From contig NZ_KE383828.1 in NCBI RefSeq assembly GCF_000422425.1, positions 158,166-222,165 on the forward strand: a DNA stretch of 64,000 nt. Reading direction: 5' to 3'. The notes beneath the pieces were generated by a model, which saw only the letters and a program-made list of their open reading frames with translations, was not told the origin of the DNA and ran no database searches. The translations under genes and the position numbers were made by a program. How positions within the stretch are numbered: position 1 is the first letter of the stretch; every line of letters begins with the position of its first letter. Of this stretch, positions 8,773-18,377 are shown in pieces. The stretch comes from Oceanospirillum beijerinckii DSM 7166 (lineage in GTDB: Bacteria; Pseudomonadota; Gammaproteobacteria; Pseudomonadales; Halomonadaceae).

Positions 8773-9928
8773 CAGCCATGGTCTCTTTAAAATAAGGGTT
8801 CCAACTCAAACGGGCATGGGTTTTCCCTTCTTCCCGGTAGCCCCAACCGGAGAACCAAACCTCTGCCCCTTCACGACAGAGCAACTCTTGCACCTCATCC
8901 TGGCCATTAGAGCACATTCTAAACCACCCCATTTTGCCATAATGAGCATTATCAGGCTTATACAGCGGACTCATATGAGAACCTGTGCTAACTCTATGCT
9001 CTGGTAAACGCATTGTGAATTGATTTAGCCCCTGGACATTGGGTCGATATTCACCAAACCAAACCAGTTGATTGTTAGCGTGTTTAAAACTTTTTTGATA
9101 CAGCTCCAGCGCCGCCTTCGTATCGATTACACTGTCTCCTTCACTGATGGCCATAAACACCGGTATATCGACAGACCGGTGCTTCAGTTTATCTCGCACC
9201 AGAGTGGACGTCTGATAGTACACCGCAGCCCCATTCATTGGCAGAGACTCATATTTAGCAATATTCTCTTCCGGATCTTCATCCGCCCAATCTATGAAAT
9301 AACTGATTATTGGTGCCAAACGAACCAAACCGCTTTCAGGCTTGAATGCAGGAGAAAAGAGTAACAAGCCAGCAACCTGCGGATTTTCAATGGCTTCAAT
9401 GGTCACCAAATTAGCACCAGTTGAGTAACCACCTAACCAGACTTCATCATAACTTCGATTCAGCAATTGAGTATGATGCTTAACAATCCCTGTCCAGTCA
9501 TCGAGTACAGGCAACATTAAATCTGCAGCTTTGCTGCCATGACCAGGTAATAACAAGGTACGCACCAGATAGCCCTGTTCAACCAGCTCCTGCCCGATAT
9601 CAATAAAGGAATAAGGTGAATCACTTAATCCGTGCACTAATAAGACAGCTTTACCATTAGGGTGCTCAGGTTTAAGTTCAAATGGGCTGTTAATTGCAAT
9701 TTCCAATTCCAGATCATCGCTTAAATAATGGCGGTTCTCCCTTAACCACCGTTTATTATCTGCTATATAGCGTTGAAAATCGGTTTGTCGATAATCCGGT
9801 AAACCAGCTGAAGGTCGCTTCTCAGGTAAAACCTGCTGTTGAGAACAGGCCGATATCATTAGTGCAGCAGAAAAAATAACGACCAAGCTCGTTTTAAGGG
9901 GGTTCTTAGGTACTGGGGTACAACTCAT
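8753..9928 (-). CDS. Alpha/beta-hydrolase lipoprotein
   Basis: A 391-residue lipoprotein: an N-terminal hydrophobic segment ends in the lipobox ISAC with the lipidated cysteine at C28. The hydrolase domain follows, with the oxyanion strand LLVHGLSDSP (about 96-105) and the nucleophile elbow GYSTG (S169). A plausible acid is the Asp of SEGDSVID and a plausible base the His of STGSHMSP. The family includes lysophospholipases and carboxylesterases; the substrate cannot be read from sequence. An aspartate at +2 after the cysteine is absent (SQQ), which favours outer-membrane sorting. It stands alone on the minus strand. Confidence 0.8.
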   Translation of the reverse strand: MSCTPVPKNPLKTSLVVIFSAALMISACSQQQVLPEKRPSAGLPDYRQTDFQRYIADNKRWLRENRHYLSDDLELEIAINSPFELKPEHPNGKAVLLVHGLSDSPYSFIDIGQELVEQGYLVRTLLLPGHGSKAADLMLPVLDDWTGIVKHHTQLLNRSYDEVWLGGYSTGANLVTIEAIENPQVAGLLLFSPAFKPESGLVRLAPIISYFIDWADEDPEENIAKYESLPMNGAAVYYQTSTLVRDKLKHRSVDIPVFMAISEGDSVIDTKAALELYQKSFKHANNQLVWFGEYRPNVQGLNQFTMRLPEHRVSTGSHMSPLYKPDNAHYGKMGWFRMCSNGQDEVQELLCREGAEVWFSGWGYREEGKTHARLSWNPYFKETMAVMRKVL

Positions 9929-10062
9929 AAATATCCATCACTCTTGGCTGAACAACGCGGTTTTTGTACAGCCCCTTCAAATAAAGCACGATCACCATCG
10001 TGGATGACATTTTAATTACGACAACAGTACACCGTATTATGTCGATAAAACATCAGACTTTA

Positions 10063-11475
10063 TTAATCAACTTGAGCTGATGGCGTTAATTTCAGAGGTT
10101 TTATCAGACTAACAGTAACCATCACCGCAAAAGAAGCGATTAAACCCGCTGCGATGGGTGGTAACAAGTTTTCCAGAGCAGGAAAAAAGGAAAAGAGTAA
10201 TACAGAGAAGACGCCCGCCAACATACCGCAGAGAGCACCTATACCAGTAGCACCAGACCAAATTCGGCCCAAAAACAAGGGGAACAGTAAACCTGCCGAT
10301 GTTAGTGTGTACCCCATCACTAATACTTTAAACACTACAGGTACGTAAAGACCAATGACAACCCCTAATACCCCCAAAATGACAATACAGATTTTAGAAA
10401 ATCGAAGTACATTTTCATCACTGGCGTTGGGTTTAAACAATACCTGATAGAAGTCACGGGTAATACTGGCAGCGGCACTATGCAGAGCTGAGTCAGCGGT
10501 TGATACAATTGCAGCAGCCACTGCCGCCAAAACCAATAATGCCATCCACTGGGGCAGGAACGCCATAATGGCCCACATCATAGCCTGCTCTTGATCCGGC
10601 AGATCAGGATTCAGAGTAAATACGGCCATTCCCAGTAGCGAAGCCCATATCCCAGCAAGAATGCAGGAAAATGCCAGGTTATACAGACCCTGCTTGGCAA
10701 CTTTGACACTTTTAGCTGAGTAAATACGCTGATGGTAGATCTGCAAAACCATCTGCCCCGGTAAGACCGCCATCACCCAACCCCAAATCACATCTTCACC
10801 CGCGGCAAATAAAGTCAGATTCTCTTCTGGTACAGTGGCAAAGATTGTATCTAAACCACCTGCTGCAGTTACCACAATGGGTAACATAACAAACAGGGCA
10901 AAAATCATTAAACCCAGCTGTGCCACATCGGTATAGGCCACCGCAATAATACCACCGGTCATGGTATAGATGACCACAATGACGGCCGCAAGAATAATTC
11001 CCCACTCTAAAGGAACTCCTGTTAGAACATTTAAAACCTTACCTGTTGCAATAGGCTGAGAGACCCACCAACCAAAGGTAACCAGTGAAGCTACAATCGA
11101 TGTGGTGGCCCGCAACAGTCTTGACTCACCGTATTGAGCGCACATCCAGTCACTGGTGGTATAAAAACTTTGCTGCCGTAACCAACCTGCGGCAAGCCAA
11201 GCCAGAAGTAGCACCCCGGCCGGCACAATCAATCCGATATAGACAAACTCAGAAAACCCCCACTGGTAGCCAATACCTACATGGGCAACCATCATACCGC
11301 CACCAAATGCCGATGCTATCTGAGTCGCCGTTACGGTTAATAAGCCAAACTTACGCCCACCGACAAAGAAATCAGCGGCTGTCTTCTGTTTGCGAGAGCT
11401 TAAAAAGCCAATCACCAGCATAGCAGCAAAGAATATGCACACTACACCCAGTTGAAGCCAATCAATCATGGTCAA
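10063..11475 (-). CDS. Sodium:solute symporter family protein
   Basis: A 470-residue polytopic membrane protein with about 12-13 transmembrane segments and the SSF N-terminal signature (FFVGGRKFGLL, then ATQIASAFGGGMMVAHVGIGYQ). Family members couple solute uptake to sodium entry across the inner membrane; relatives carry proline, pantothenate, urea or other solutes, and the substrate here cannot be assigned. Length is typical for the shorter SSF branch. The region around residues 315-335 (ADSALHSAAASITRDFYQ) is the conserved sodium-site helix. The gene stands alone. Confidence 0.88.
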   Translation of the reverse strand: MTMIDWLQLGVVCIFFAAMLVIGFLSSRKQKTAADFFVGGRKFGLLTVTATQIASAFGGGMMVAHVGIGYQWGFSEFVYIGLIVPAGVLLLAWLAAGWLRQQSFYTTSDWMCAQYGESRLLRATTSIVASLVTFGWWVSQPIATGKVLNVLTGVPLEWGIILAAVIVVIYTMTGGIIAVAYTDVAQLGLMIFALFVMLPIVVTAAGGLDTIFATVPEENLTLFAAGEDVIWGWVMAVLPGQMVLQIYHQRIYSAKSVKVAKQGLYNLAFSCILAGIWASLLGMAVFTLNPDLPDQEQAMMWAIMAFLPQWMALLVLAAVAAAIVSTADSALHSAAASITRDFYQVLFKPNASDENVLRFSKICIVILGVLGVVIGLYVPVVFKVLVMGYTLTSAGLLFPLFLGRIWSGATGIGALCGMLAGVFSVLLFSFFPALENLLPPIAAGLIASFAVMVTVSLIKPLKLTPSAQVD

Positions 11476-11606
11476 ACCTTATTATTGTTATCTCGGTTTT
11501 GACATTATAAAACGAAGCTTGCCTGTTTATCTGAATACGATGCCATTGAGTGTAAACCCTTCAGCATAAGCAATGGCCTCTCTTTAACTAAAGATCAGGA
11601 TGTGGA

Positions 11607-12254
11607 TCAGCTCTTACAATATGGGAGGTCTCTGGTGGCTGAAGCGATGCGATTGCGCTTATTAGGGTCACGAAATGGGCTCCAATATCTGGCAGCACCT
11701 TTCCACGAGCTCCCAAATACCCACCATCCACCACGACCTGAAACCACTTTATCTTCCTGTCCTACCCAACGATTCAGAATACGTACACCGCAGGAGATAT
11801 TCGTCTTGGGATCATGCAACTGCTGCTGATCCGTTAAGCCGCAGCCATAGCCGTTACCACTCTCAATTGAGATCTGCAGCAAGCCCCGACTAATTACAGG
11901 GTTACCCTGAACATCATTAAAACGCTCCTGATACCAGACATGGTTTTGATGGGAGCTTTCAAAATGAGACAGGCTGGAGATAAAACCCGCCCAGAAGTCT
12001 AAACGCTGCTCATAGGTACTACGGTAGTAATTGGGGCAGTAGGTTTCGATATCATCAGGCACCGCTTTTAGCAGATCCTGACCATGCTGATTCAATGCAG
12101 CCTTGGCAAAGTACTCTAATTCTGCACCCTGAGTATTCCCCTCCCAAAATGCGATATATTCTTTCTTACCGCTTGGAGGGGCCACGCTACAACCTACAAC
12201 TAATGCAGATACACCAACTGTAGCGATTAAAGATAACAGCTTGTTATTTTTCAT
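11607..12254 (-). CDS. Lytic-transglycosylase-like lipoprotein
   Basis: A 215-residue predicted lipoprotein (lipobox VVGC, lipidated C22). The mature part has the arrangement of a lysozyme-like SLT fold: a candidate catalytic Glu E99 in SLSHFESSHQ, the block ISRGLLQISIESGNGYGC, then a later NISCGVRILNRWV helix as in transglycosylases. It would cleave peptidoglycan glycan strands in the periplasm. Several cysteines in the mature domain suggest disulfides. It stands alone on the minus strand; function is inferred from motif order only. Confidence 0.65.
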   Translation of the reverse strand: MKNNKLLSLIATVGVSALVVGCSVAPPSGKKEYIAFWEGNTQGAELEYFAKAALNQHGQDLLKAVPDDIETYCPNYYRSTYEQRLDFWAGFISSLSHFESSHQNHVWYQERFNDVQGNPVISRGLLQISIESGNGYGCGLTDQQQLHDPKTNISCGVRILNRWVGQEDKVVSGRGGWWVFGSSWKGAARYWSPFRDPNKRNRIASATRDLPYCKS

Positions 12255-12416
12255 AATTCAGAGTTAACCATAAGTCTTTCACCGCCCTACTTTTAACCTT
12301 TTGACAGACGGGGAACAAGTAATGAAGGTGTTGTTTTACAAAAAATGACCTTTCACAGCCATACCACTCTTGAACTGAAGTTATCTTTTGACGTGAGCAT
12401 AGCCTGATAGATACAG

Positions 12417-12443
12417 AAAAAGCCGACATGATGTCGGCTTTTC
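12417..12443 (-). terminator. Intrinsic terminator of pepQ (bidirectional)
   Basis: An 11-bp stem AAAAGCCGACA (12418-12428), loop TGA, TGTCGGCTTTT (12432-12442), with T-rich tails on both strands. It lies 35 bases after the pepQ stop on the minus strand. Confidence 0.85.
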
Positions 12444-12477
12444 GTAGTACTTACAGTGTTGAACTCAGGGTTAGAGA

Positions 12478-13794
12478 TCAGAGCTTAGCAAAGCCATCCC
12501 TTGTGTAGTTTTCACTGCCATCCTTCTGCACACAGATATTATCTTCAATACGGATGCCACCGTATGGCAGCAGTTGCTCAACCATAGCCCAGTTGACGTG
12601 TTCGCTGGATGGGCTGTTTTTCAGCTCTTTTAACAGCTGCGGAATAAAGTAAACACCCGGTTCGATAGTGATCACATGACCCTCTTCCAGAGTACGGGTC
12701 AAACGCAGGAATGGGTGTTCTTCCGGTGGGTTTAGCAGCGTGCCTGCTTCATCCTGCTGCCAACCGCCAACATCATGCACTTGCAGGCCTAATAGGTGGC
12801 CCAGGCCATGGGGATAGAAAGTGCGGGTTATGCCCTGCTCCAGTTGAATCTCTGGGTTGGCAGTGATAATACCAAAGCGATTCAGCAGGTCAGCGATCAT
12901 CAGGTGCATCTGTTCATGCAGGGCGATAAAGTTACTACCGGCACTGATCTGATTGCACAGTTGCTGTTGCAGGTCGTCCAGGCCACGAACTAAGTCGGCA
13001 AACAAGCTACCTTCTGGAGTAAAGGTCCGGGTGATATCAGCGGCGTAGCTGTTAAAACGGGCACCGGCATCAATCAGCAGGGTTCTGTGTTGATCCGGCA
13101 CAGTGCGTTGCTGAAACTGATAATGCAATACAGCCGCATGCTCGTTCAGACCTATGATATTGTCGTATGGCATATCACGCTCGTTATGAGCGATGGCACT
13201 GAAGTAGATCTGATTGATCTCATATTCGCTCTTACCCGCCAGGAAGGCGGCTTCTGCCGCAGCATGGCCTTTCACCGCCAGATAATTCGCTTCACGCAGG
13301 CAGTGTTGCTCCCACTCGGTTTTAACGGCACGGTGGAAATTCAGTGCAGTAATCAGCGCCTGAGGGTTCTGGTTAATAGCCGTATTATCAGAGGCGGTTA
13401 TGGTGACCAGCTGTTCATTAATGACAGCCGTGTTATGACCTTTCAACTGGCTTTCGACGGCGGCAAAGTCATCATAAGCCACCAGTTCAAACGCTTTTGT
13501 CCACTCGTCACTTGGCAGTTCGGGGGTCAGATGCCAGAAATCCGTCGGTGTGTAATAGAACAGTACTGGCTTTTGACCATTACGTACCAGTAACCAGCAA
13601 TCCGGGTGTTCTGCCAGGAAAGGCACCCACAGTACAAAGTGTGGGTTCGGACGAAACGGATAACGGGTATCGTCTAAAAAGTGACCATGCAGGCTGCCAG
13701 AACCGATCAGCAGTTGATCGTAGCCTTGCTGAGTAATCAGCGACACTGTGCGCTGTTGAGTCTGTTCCAGGTGTTGGAAAAACGCTGAGATCAT
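12478..13794 (-). CDS. pepQ: Xaa-Pro dipeptidase
   Basis: A 438-residue M24B metallopeptidase that hydrolyses dipeptides with C-terminal proline in the cytosol. It has the PepQ two-domain layout: an N-terminal domain (1-160) and the pita-bread catalytic domain with metal ligands in LIDAGARFNSYAADITRTF (two Asp), the His of PHGLGHLLGLQVHDVGG, and the Glu residues of ITIEPGVYF and GIRIEDN. Length is close to E. coli PepQ (443). It sits next to an oligopeptide importer operon with its own carboxypeptidase, which fits a peptide-degradation role. It is probably transcribed alone, with its own terminator. Confidence 0.93.
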   Translation of the reverse strand: MISAFFQHLEQTQQRTVSLITQQGYDQLLIGSGSLHGHFLDDTRYPFRPNPHFVLWVPFLAEHPDCWLLVRNGQKPVLFYYTPTDFWHLTPELPSDEWTKAFELVAYDDFAAVESQLKGHNTAVINEQLVTITASDNTAINQNPQALITALNFHRAVKTEWEQHCLREANYLAVKGHAAAEAAFLAGKSEYEINQIYFSAIAHNERDMPYDNIIGLNEHAAVLHYQFQQRTVPDQHRTLLIDAGARFNSYAADITRTFTPEGSLFADLVRGLDDLQQQLCNQISAGSNFIALHEQMHLMIADLLNRFGIITANPEIQLEQGITRTFYPHGLGHLLGLQVHDVGGWQQDEAGTLLNPPEEHPFLRLTRTLEEGHVITIEPGVYFIPQLLKELKNSPSSEHVNWAMVEQLLPYGGIRIEDNICVQKDGSENYTRDGFAKL

Positions 13795-13909
13795 TTCAGT
13801 CCCTGCCCTCTTATCGTTCTACGGGGATGTTTTTTATATGGCGCTTACTTGTCAAGTGCGGTTTTAGTTTGTCAGGTAAGGTTAAAACACTGATGTCATA
13901 AAACAGCAC

Positions 13910-14848
13910 TTACGCCCCAAAGGTGTTGTTATTAATCGCTTCTTCAAGCTGATTCCACAGCTGACGTAAATTCGGATGCGTATTCTGTCGGTTACGATAC
14001 AGCCGTATCTGCAGCGGCACCTGCCAGTCATCACTACCGGCGATACTTAAGCTGCCATGCTCCAGACTGCTTTTCACCAAACGTTGGGGCACCCAGCCAA
14101 AACCAAAGCCCTCTTTAATCATGGCTTTTACACTGACTGAGTGCACATTTTCATTCATGGTGACCAGCTGAGGTGGTTCAGGTTGTTTCTGCAGAAAGTG
14201 ATCCAACACAGCCCGCATAAACGAGTTTTCGTAGTAACCAATATACGGTAAAGGCTGAGTTTTAAGGCCGGGCAGCACGTATAGTGGGCGGCCATCTTCA
14301 TCATTAGCGGTAACAGGAATCAGCTTTTCTTCAGCGATCACCAGGCTTTCAAAGCGCTCATCATCCAGTTCACGGGCAACGGTCATGGTCGGATGCCAGA
14401 AACATAGCACCAGGTCACACTCGCCCTGAGCCAAAGCCCCAACAAAATCAGCCCCAACCCATGAGGTCGACTTTAAATTCAGATCGATTGGTAACTGATG
14501 GCGCTCACAAAACGGTAACATCAGGGAGCGATAGAGTGTCAGATAGAGAGTTTGCGTAGTAGCAAACGTGAGCCGATTACTTTCCTGCTCCCGGATCTCG
14601 CCACAACGCACCTTGGTTTCACGGGCGATACGGGACATCTGCTCCGCACCTGCCAGGAAAACCTCGCCAGCGGGGGTCAACGATAGTGGCAGACTATTAC
14701 GGTCAATCAGTGTCGTACCCATCTCCTCTTCCAACAGCTTGATGCGGCGGCTTAAAGTGGGTTGGGTAACATTACGTTCATCAGCTGCACGGGAAAAGTG
14801 CCGGGTTTTCGCCAGGGCGATAAAATCATCCAGCCATCTTACTTCCAT
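13910..14848 (-). CDS. LysR-family transcriptional regulator, HypT/QseD-like
   Basis: A 312-residue LysR-type regulator. The winged helix-turn-helix spans residues 1-60 (WLDDFIALAKTRHFSRAADERNVTQPTLSRRIKLLEEEMG), followed by a linker helix and a two-lobe effector domain. The N-terminal WLxDFxxLAxxRxFSxAA pattern and the overall sequence resemble the E. coli YjiE/HypT group. It lies between pepQ and the oligopeptide operon, all on the minus strand, so it may control peptide use, but LysR genes usually sit divergent from their targets and this one does not. Regulation of its neighbours is inference. Confidence 0.85.
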   Translation of the reverse strand: MEVRWLDDFIALAKTRHFSRAADERNVTQPTLSRRIKLLEEEMGTTLIDRNSLPLSLTPAGEVFLAGAEQMSRIARETKVRCGEIREQESNRLTFATTQTLYLTLYRSLMLPFCERHQLPIDLNLKSTSWVGADFVGALAQGECDLVLCFWHPTMTVARELDDERFESLVIAEEKLIPVTANDEDGRPLYVLPGLKTQPLPYIGYYENSFMRAVLDHFLQKQPEPPQLVTMNENVHSVSVKAMIKEGFGFGWVPQRLVKSSLEHGSLSIAGSDDWQVPLQIRLYRNRQNTHPNLRQLWNQLEEAINNNTFGA

Positions 14849-14975
14849 AGTGTGCTCTCGGATTCAGGGGAAAAACATTAAGGTTGCCGCTTAAATATTC
14901 TCAGCTCATTTTGCCAAAAAAATTAAAGGGCTACTTGGTTAAAGCTTTTTCTTCACTTTAACGTTTTTATTATAG

Positions 14976-15005
14976 TAGGCCGAACCGTAAAAAACGGTCG
15001 GCCTA
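14976..15005. terminator. Hairpin between the carboxypeptidase and the LysR gene
   Basis: TAGGCCGAACCGT (14976-14988) and ACGGTCGGCCTA (14994-15005) pair with a single bulge around a short A-rich loop. It lies 73 bases after the minus-strand carboxypeptidase stop and is likely the 3' end of the oligopeptide operon. The T tail is weak, so termination is uncertain. Confidence 0.5.
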
Positions 15006-15077
15006 TCAATTATTTAGCTATCACGTTGTCCTTGATTTAAAAGCTGTTTTAGTCACCAAGTCAGACTAGTTACAACA

Positions 15078-16286
15078 TCAGGCTTTTAACCACTGGCTGA
15101 GTGGATAAAACAGAGACTCGCCCAGCTTGATGGAACGCTCTGGTGACCAGCCACACTGTTCATCGGGGCGCTGGTCGTAGTCCTTAAATGGCATTTCCAG
15201 AGTCATTGAAGGGCAGTTAAACTCTCTGCCAACCCAGAAAGCAGCAATCGTATAAGTTTCAGGACCGAACTTACCCGGCGGATAACCCCGTTCCAGCTGG
15301 AAGTCAGGGTTAATCTGTGCCAGATCCTGCTTAAAGCATTCTTCCTGCTGGAAAATCTCGTTCGACAGATGGGGAGCCCCTTCCTGACCGGCGATAAAGT
15401 TACAGGGCAGCGCTTCATCACCGTGCAGATCCAGATACAGATCAACACCGGTTTCGGACATCGCCTGACGCACCAGATAAACCTCTGGGCTGCGCTCCAT
15501 GGTTGGCGCTTCCCACTCACGGTTCAGGTTAGCGCCGCAGGCGTTGGTTCTCAGGTGTCCTCGTACCGAACCATCAGGATTCATATTAGGAACAATATAG
15601 AAATCTGCTTGTTCCAGCAGACTCTGAGCCAGAGCATCTTCAGTATCTAACAGACGCTCGATAAAGCCTTCGGCACACCATTCCGCCATACTTTCGCCGG
15701 GGTGCTGACGCGCCGTAATCCAGATGTTTTTCTTCGTCTTACCTTTATCTGAATCGCTCTTCTCAGAACCAGTCTTCTCTGTGCTAACCTTCCCTGCTTT
15801 ATCTTGATCAGCTTTACTGATCTTTAGCAGGTTTAGATCACGACCATCAAGAGTCTGGCCCAGATCAAACACGTCACACAGCGGGGATTGCTGAGCAAAA
15901 GCGATCAGATCCAGGTGCTGTTCAAAGCTATACGGGGCAAAATAGGCGAGGTAGACGCTGTTTTGCTCAGGAGTATGGTTAATCACCAATTCACCCTGCT
16001 CAAAGCTGGTCGGTACACGGAACCAGTACTGACGGTCGTAAGATGCCACAGCACGGTAGTCCGGCCAGCCATCCACATAAGCCGCCTGATCCGCATTCAC
16101 CAGACGCATAGTCAGCTCTTCACCCGCAGCCCCTTGAACCCGAAAGTGGAACCACTGGAAAAAATCAGACTGATTGTCTTTGCGAATACTGAGTTGAATA
16201 TCATGAGGGCTGGACAGATCCAGCACCTCAATATTGCCCGAGTCAAAGCCCGAGCTAATTCGAATACCTGGCACAGAAAGTGGCAT
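15078..16286 (-). CDS. M14-family zinc carboxypeptidase
   Basis: A 402-residue carboxypeptidase of the cytosolic (AGBL/CCP-like) M14 branch. Residues 1-130 form the beta-rich N-terminal domain of this branch. The zinc site is H195-x-x-E198 in RQHPGES with H288 in LYLDLHGDE; N254/R256 in GANLNREW bind the substrate carboxylate, and E364 in LEMPFKD is the catalytic acid. A Lys/Ser/Asp-rich insertion at 160-186 is unusual and probably disordered. No signal peptide, so it acts on imported peptides in the cytosol. It follows the ATPase gene with no gap and is the last gene of the importer operon. Confidence 0.85.
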   Translation of the reverse strand: MPLSVPGIRISSGFDSGNIEVLDLSSPHDIQLSIRKDNQSDFFQWFHFRVQGAAGEELTMRLVNADQAAYVDGWPDYRAVASYDRQYWFRVPTSFEQGELVINHTPEQNSVYLAYFAPYSFEQHLDLIAFAQQSPLCDVFDLGQTLDGRDLNLLKISKADQDKAGKVSTEKTGSEKSDSDKGKTKKNIWITARQHPGESMAEWCAEGFIERLLDTEDALAQSLLEQADFYIVPNMNPDGSVRGHLRTNACGANLNREWEAPTMERSPEVYLVRQAMSETGVDLYLDLHGDEALPCNFIAGQEGAPHLSNEIFQQEECFKQDLAQINPDFQLERGYPPGKFGPETYTIAAFWVGREFNCPSMTLEMPFKDYDQRPDEQCGWSPERSIKLGESLFYPLSQWLKA

Positions 16287-17381
16287 TTACAGTCGACCCT
16301 CTTCTACTGCGTGACAAGCGACCTGCCCACCATCATCTGTGGCAATCAGCTGAGGAATCTCTTTCTTGCAGCGATCATTTACATAGGGGCAACGGCCGTG
16401 AAAGACACAGCCTGACGGCAGATTCACCGGCGTCGGTACTTCACCCTGCAGCTTAATGTGTGACGGGCGATCATCTTCCAGGCGCGGAATCGCCGATAAC
16501 AATGCCTGAGTGTACGGGTGACGTGGCTTGGCAAACAGCGCCTTCGTCGGCGCCAGCTCACACAGGGAACCCAAGTACATCACCGCTACACGGGTGCCAA
16601 AGTGCTCTACTACCGCCAGATCGTGGGTAATAAACAGATAGGTCAGGTTACGTTTTTCCTGAGCATCCATCATCAGGTTCAATACCTGCGCCTGAATGGA
16701 TACATCCAGTGCCGAGATCGGCTCATCGGCGACGATAAACTCAGGGTCTACCGCTAAAGCACGAGCGATACTGATACGCTGACGCTGACCACCGGAGAAT
16801 TCGTGGGCAAAGCGCTCACCCCAGCTTGGATCAATACCCACTGAGAACATCACCTCGTGAACCTTGTCACGAATCTCCAGAGCTGACCAGGTTGGGTTGT
16901 GCAGTTTAACCGGCTCCATCAGGGTCTGGCCGATGGTCATACGCGGGTTTAATGACGCATAGGGGTTCTGGAAGATCATCTGCATCTTTTTGCGATACGG
17001 CATCAGTGCCTTATCGTCCAGATTATCGATCCGCTCACCCCGGTAGCTGATGGAACCCCGGCTTGGATTCAGCAGCCCCATTACGGTTCGGGCGACGGTG
17101 GATTTACCACAACCGGACTCTCCCACCACACACAGGGCTTCACCTTTGTGTACATCCAGATTTACACCGTTGATGGCATGAACAAACTCTTGCTCACGAA
17201 CGATCTTGCCGCCTTGAAACTTCAGCTGATCAAGAAAGTCACCGGAGATATTGAATTTTTTATACAGATCACGGATCTGAACCAGAGATTCAGGTTTATT
17301 TTCTGTTCGAGACTGGGCCTGAGCTTGCTCTTGAGTCTGGTCTTGTTCAGACGCCTGCTGCTGTTCTTGTACGCTCATCAC
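16287..17381 (-). CDS. Oligopeptide/dipeptide ABC transporter ATPase, DppF/OppF type
   Basis: A 364-residue ABC ATPase that powers peptide uptake together with its partner ATPase. Walker A is GESGCGKST, the signature FSGGQRQRISIARAL, Walker B VADEPISALD. The C-terminal oligopeptide-transporter extension has the cysteine cluster found in FeS-containing DppD/DppF proteins (CVFHGRCPYVNDRC). The first 32 residues are a Gln-rich, low-complexity lead that is not part of the ATPase fold; a later start is possible, but the present ATG lies directly after the preceding stop. It is the fifth gene of the operon. Confidence 0.92.
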   Translation of the reverse strand: MMSVQEQQQASEQDQTQEQAQAQSRTENKPESLVQIRDLYKKFNISGDFLDQLKFQGGKIVREQEFVHAINGVNLDVHKGEALCVVGESGCGKSTVARTVMGLLNPSRGSISYRGERIDNLDDKALMPYRKKMQMIFQNPYASLNPRMTIGQTLMEPVKLHNPTWSALEIRDKVHEVMFSVGIDPSWGERFAHEFSGGQRQRISIARALAVDPEFIVADEPISALDVSIQAQVLNLMMDAQEKRNLTYLFITHDLAVVEHFGTRVAVMYLGSLCELAPTKALFAKPRHPYTQALLSAIPRLEDDRPSHIKLQGEVPTPVNLPSGCVFHGRCPYVNDRCKKEIPQLIATDDGGQVACHAVEEGRL

Positions 17382-18374
17382 TTACACCTCATCCGACGTC
17401 TGTTCAGCTTTTTTCAAATTCGCCACCATATGACAGGCCACCTGGCAGTTACCGGATACGGTATAGCCCGGCAGTTGCTTGGTACATTCATCCATCACAT
17501 AGTCACAACGCGGGTTAAAGGCACAGCCCGTCGGGATGTTTTGCAGCGGTGGCATCGCACCACGAATCTGATTCAGGCGCTGGCCCGGAATCGCCATCTG
17601 TGGCAGAGCATTCATCAGACCCTGAGTATAAGGGTGCTGAGCATCGTTGATGATCTCTTTGGTTGGTCCCTGCTCGATAATACGACCCGCGTACATCACG
17701 ATCGCTTTCTGCGTTACCTGAGAGACCACACCCAGATCGTGGGTGATCAGAATCAAAGCCACGTTGTTGCGATCACACAGCTCAACCATCAGCTCCATAA
17801 TCTCTGCCTGAATGGTGACATCCAGTGCGGTGGTCGGCTCATCGGCAATAATAATATCCGGGTCCATCAGCAGACCGATGGCGATAACGATACGTTGACG
17901 CATGCCGCCGGACAGTTCGTGAGGATACTGATCGATACGGGTTTCCGGCGACGGAATATAGACCTGTTTCAGTTTCTGAATCGCGATGGTACGGGCGGCG
18001 TCATTACTGATCTTTCGGTGCGCTTTCAAACACTCAATCATCTGCTGACCAATAGTCAGAACAGGATTCAGAGTCATCATAGGGTCCTGGAAGATCATAG
18101 AGATACGATTACCACGCACATCTCTCAGCTCTTTTGCCGATAGATCCGCCAGGTTCTTGCCGTCGAACCAGATCTCACCACCGGAAATGCGCCCCGGCTT
18201 AGAGATCAGGTTCAGAATGGAGAAACCCAATACGGATTTACCGGCACCGGACTCCCCTACCAGACCCAGACGCTCGCCGCGCTCCAAAGTAAAGCTGATA
18301 TTGCGCAGGGCTTTAACCGCGCCGCTGCGCAGACCAAAACTGACTTCAAGGCTTTTAACTTCTAACAATGCCAT
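17382..18374 (-). CDS. Oligopeptide/dipeptide ABC transporter ATPase, DppD/OppD type
   Basis: A 330-residue ABC ATPase with Walker A GESGAGKSV, signature LSGGMRQRIVIAIGL, Walker B IIADEPTTALD and the C-terminal oligopeptide extension with cysteines (CAFNPRCDYVMDEC). It pairs with the downstream ATPase as the nucleotide-binding heterodimer. It abuts the next ATPase gene with no intergenic space and starts three bases after the upstream permease stop, which points to translational coupling. Confidence 0.92.
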   Translation of the reverse strand: MALLEVKSLEVSFGLRSGAVKALRNISFTLERGERLGLVGESGAGKSVLGFSILNLISKPGRISGGEIWFDGKNLADLSAKELRDVRGNRISMIFQDPMMTLNPVLTIGQQMIECLKAHRKISNDAARTIAIQKLKQVYIPSPETRIDQYPHELSGGMRQRIVIAIGLLMDPDIIIADEPTTALDVTIQAEIMELMVELCDRNNVALILITHDLGVVSQVTQKAIVMYAGRIIEQGPTKEIINDAQHPYTQGLMNALPQMAIPGQRLNQIRGAMPPLQNIPTGCAFNPRCDYVMDECTKQLPGYTVSGNCQVACHMVANLKKAEQTSDEV

Positions 18375-18377
18375 AAC

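Noticed and set aside
12244..12429. 61-residue minus-strand frame near the lytic-transglycosylase-like lipoprotein
   Set aside because: It overlaps the start of that gene and part of the pepQ terminator; no family and no ribosome site.
17148..18143. 331-residue open frame on the plus strand
   Set aside because: It is antisense to two well-supported ABC ATPase genes; its composition (many His, Leu, Arg, Ile) is that of a shadow frame.
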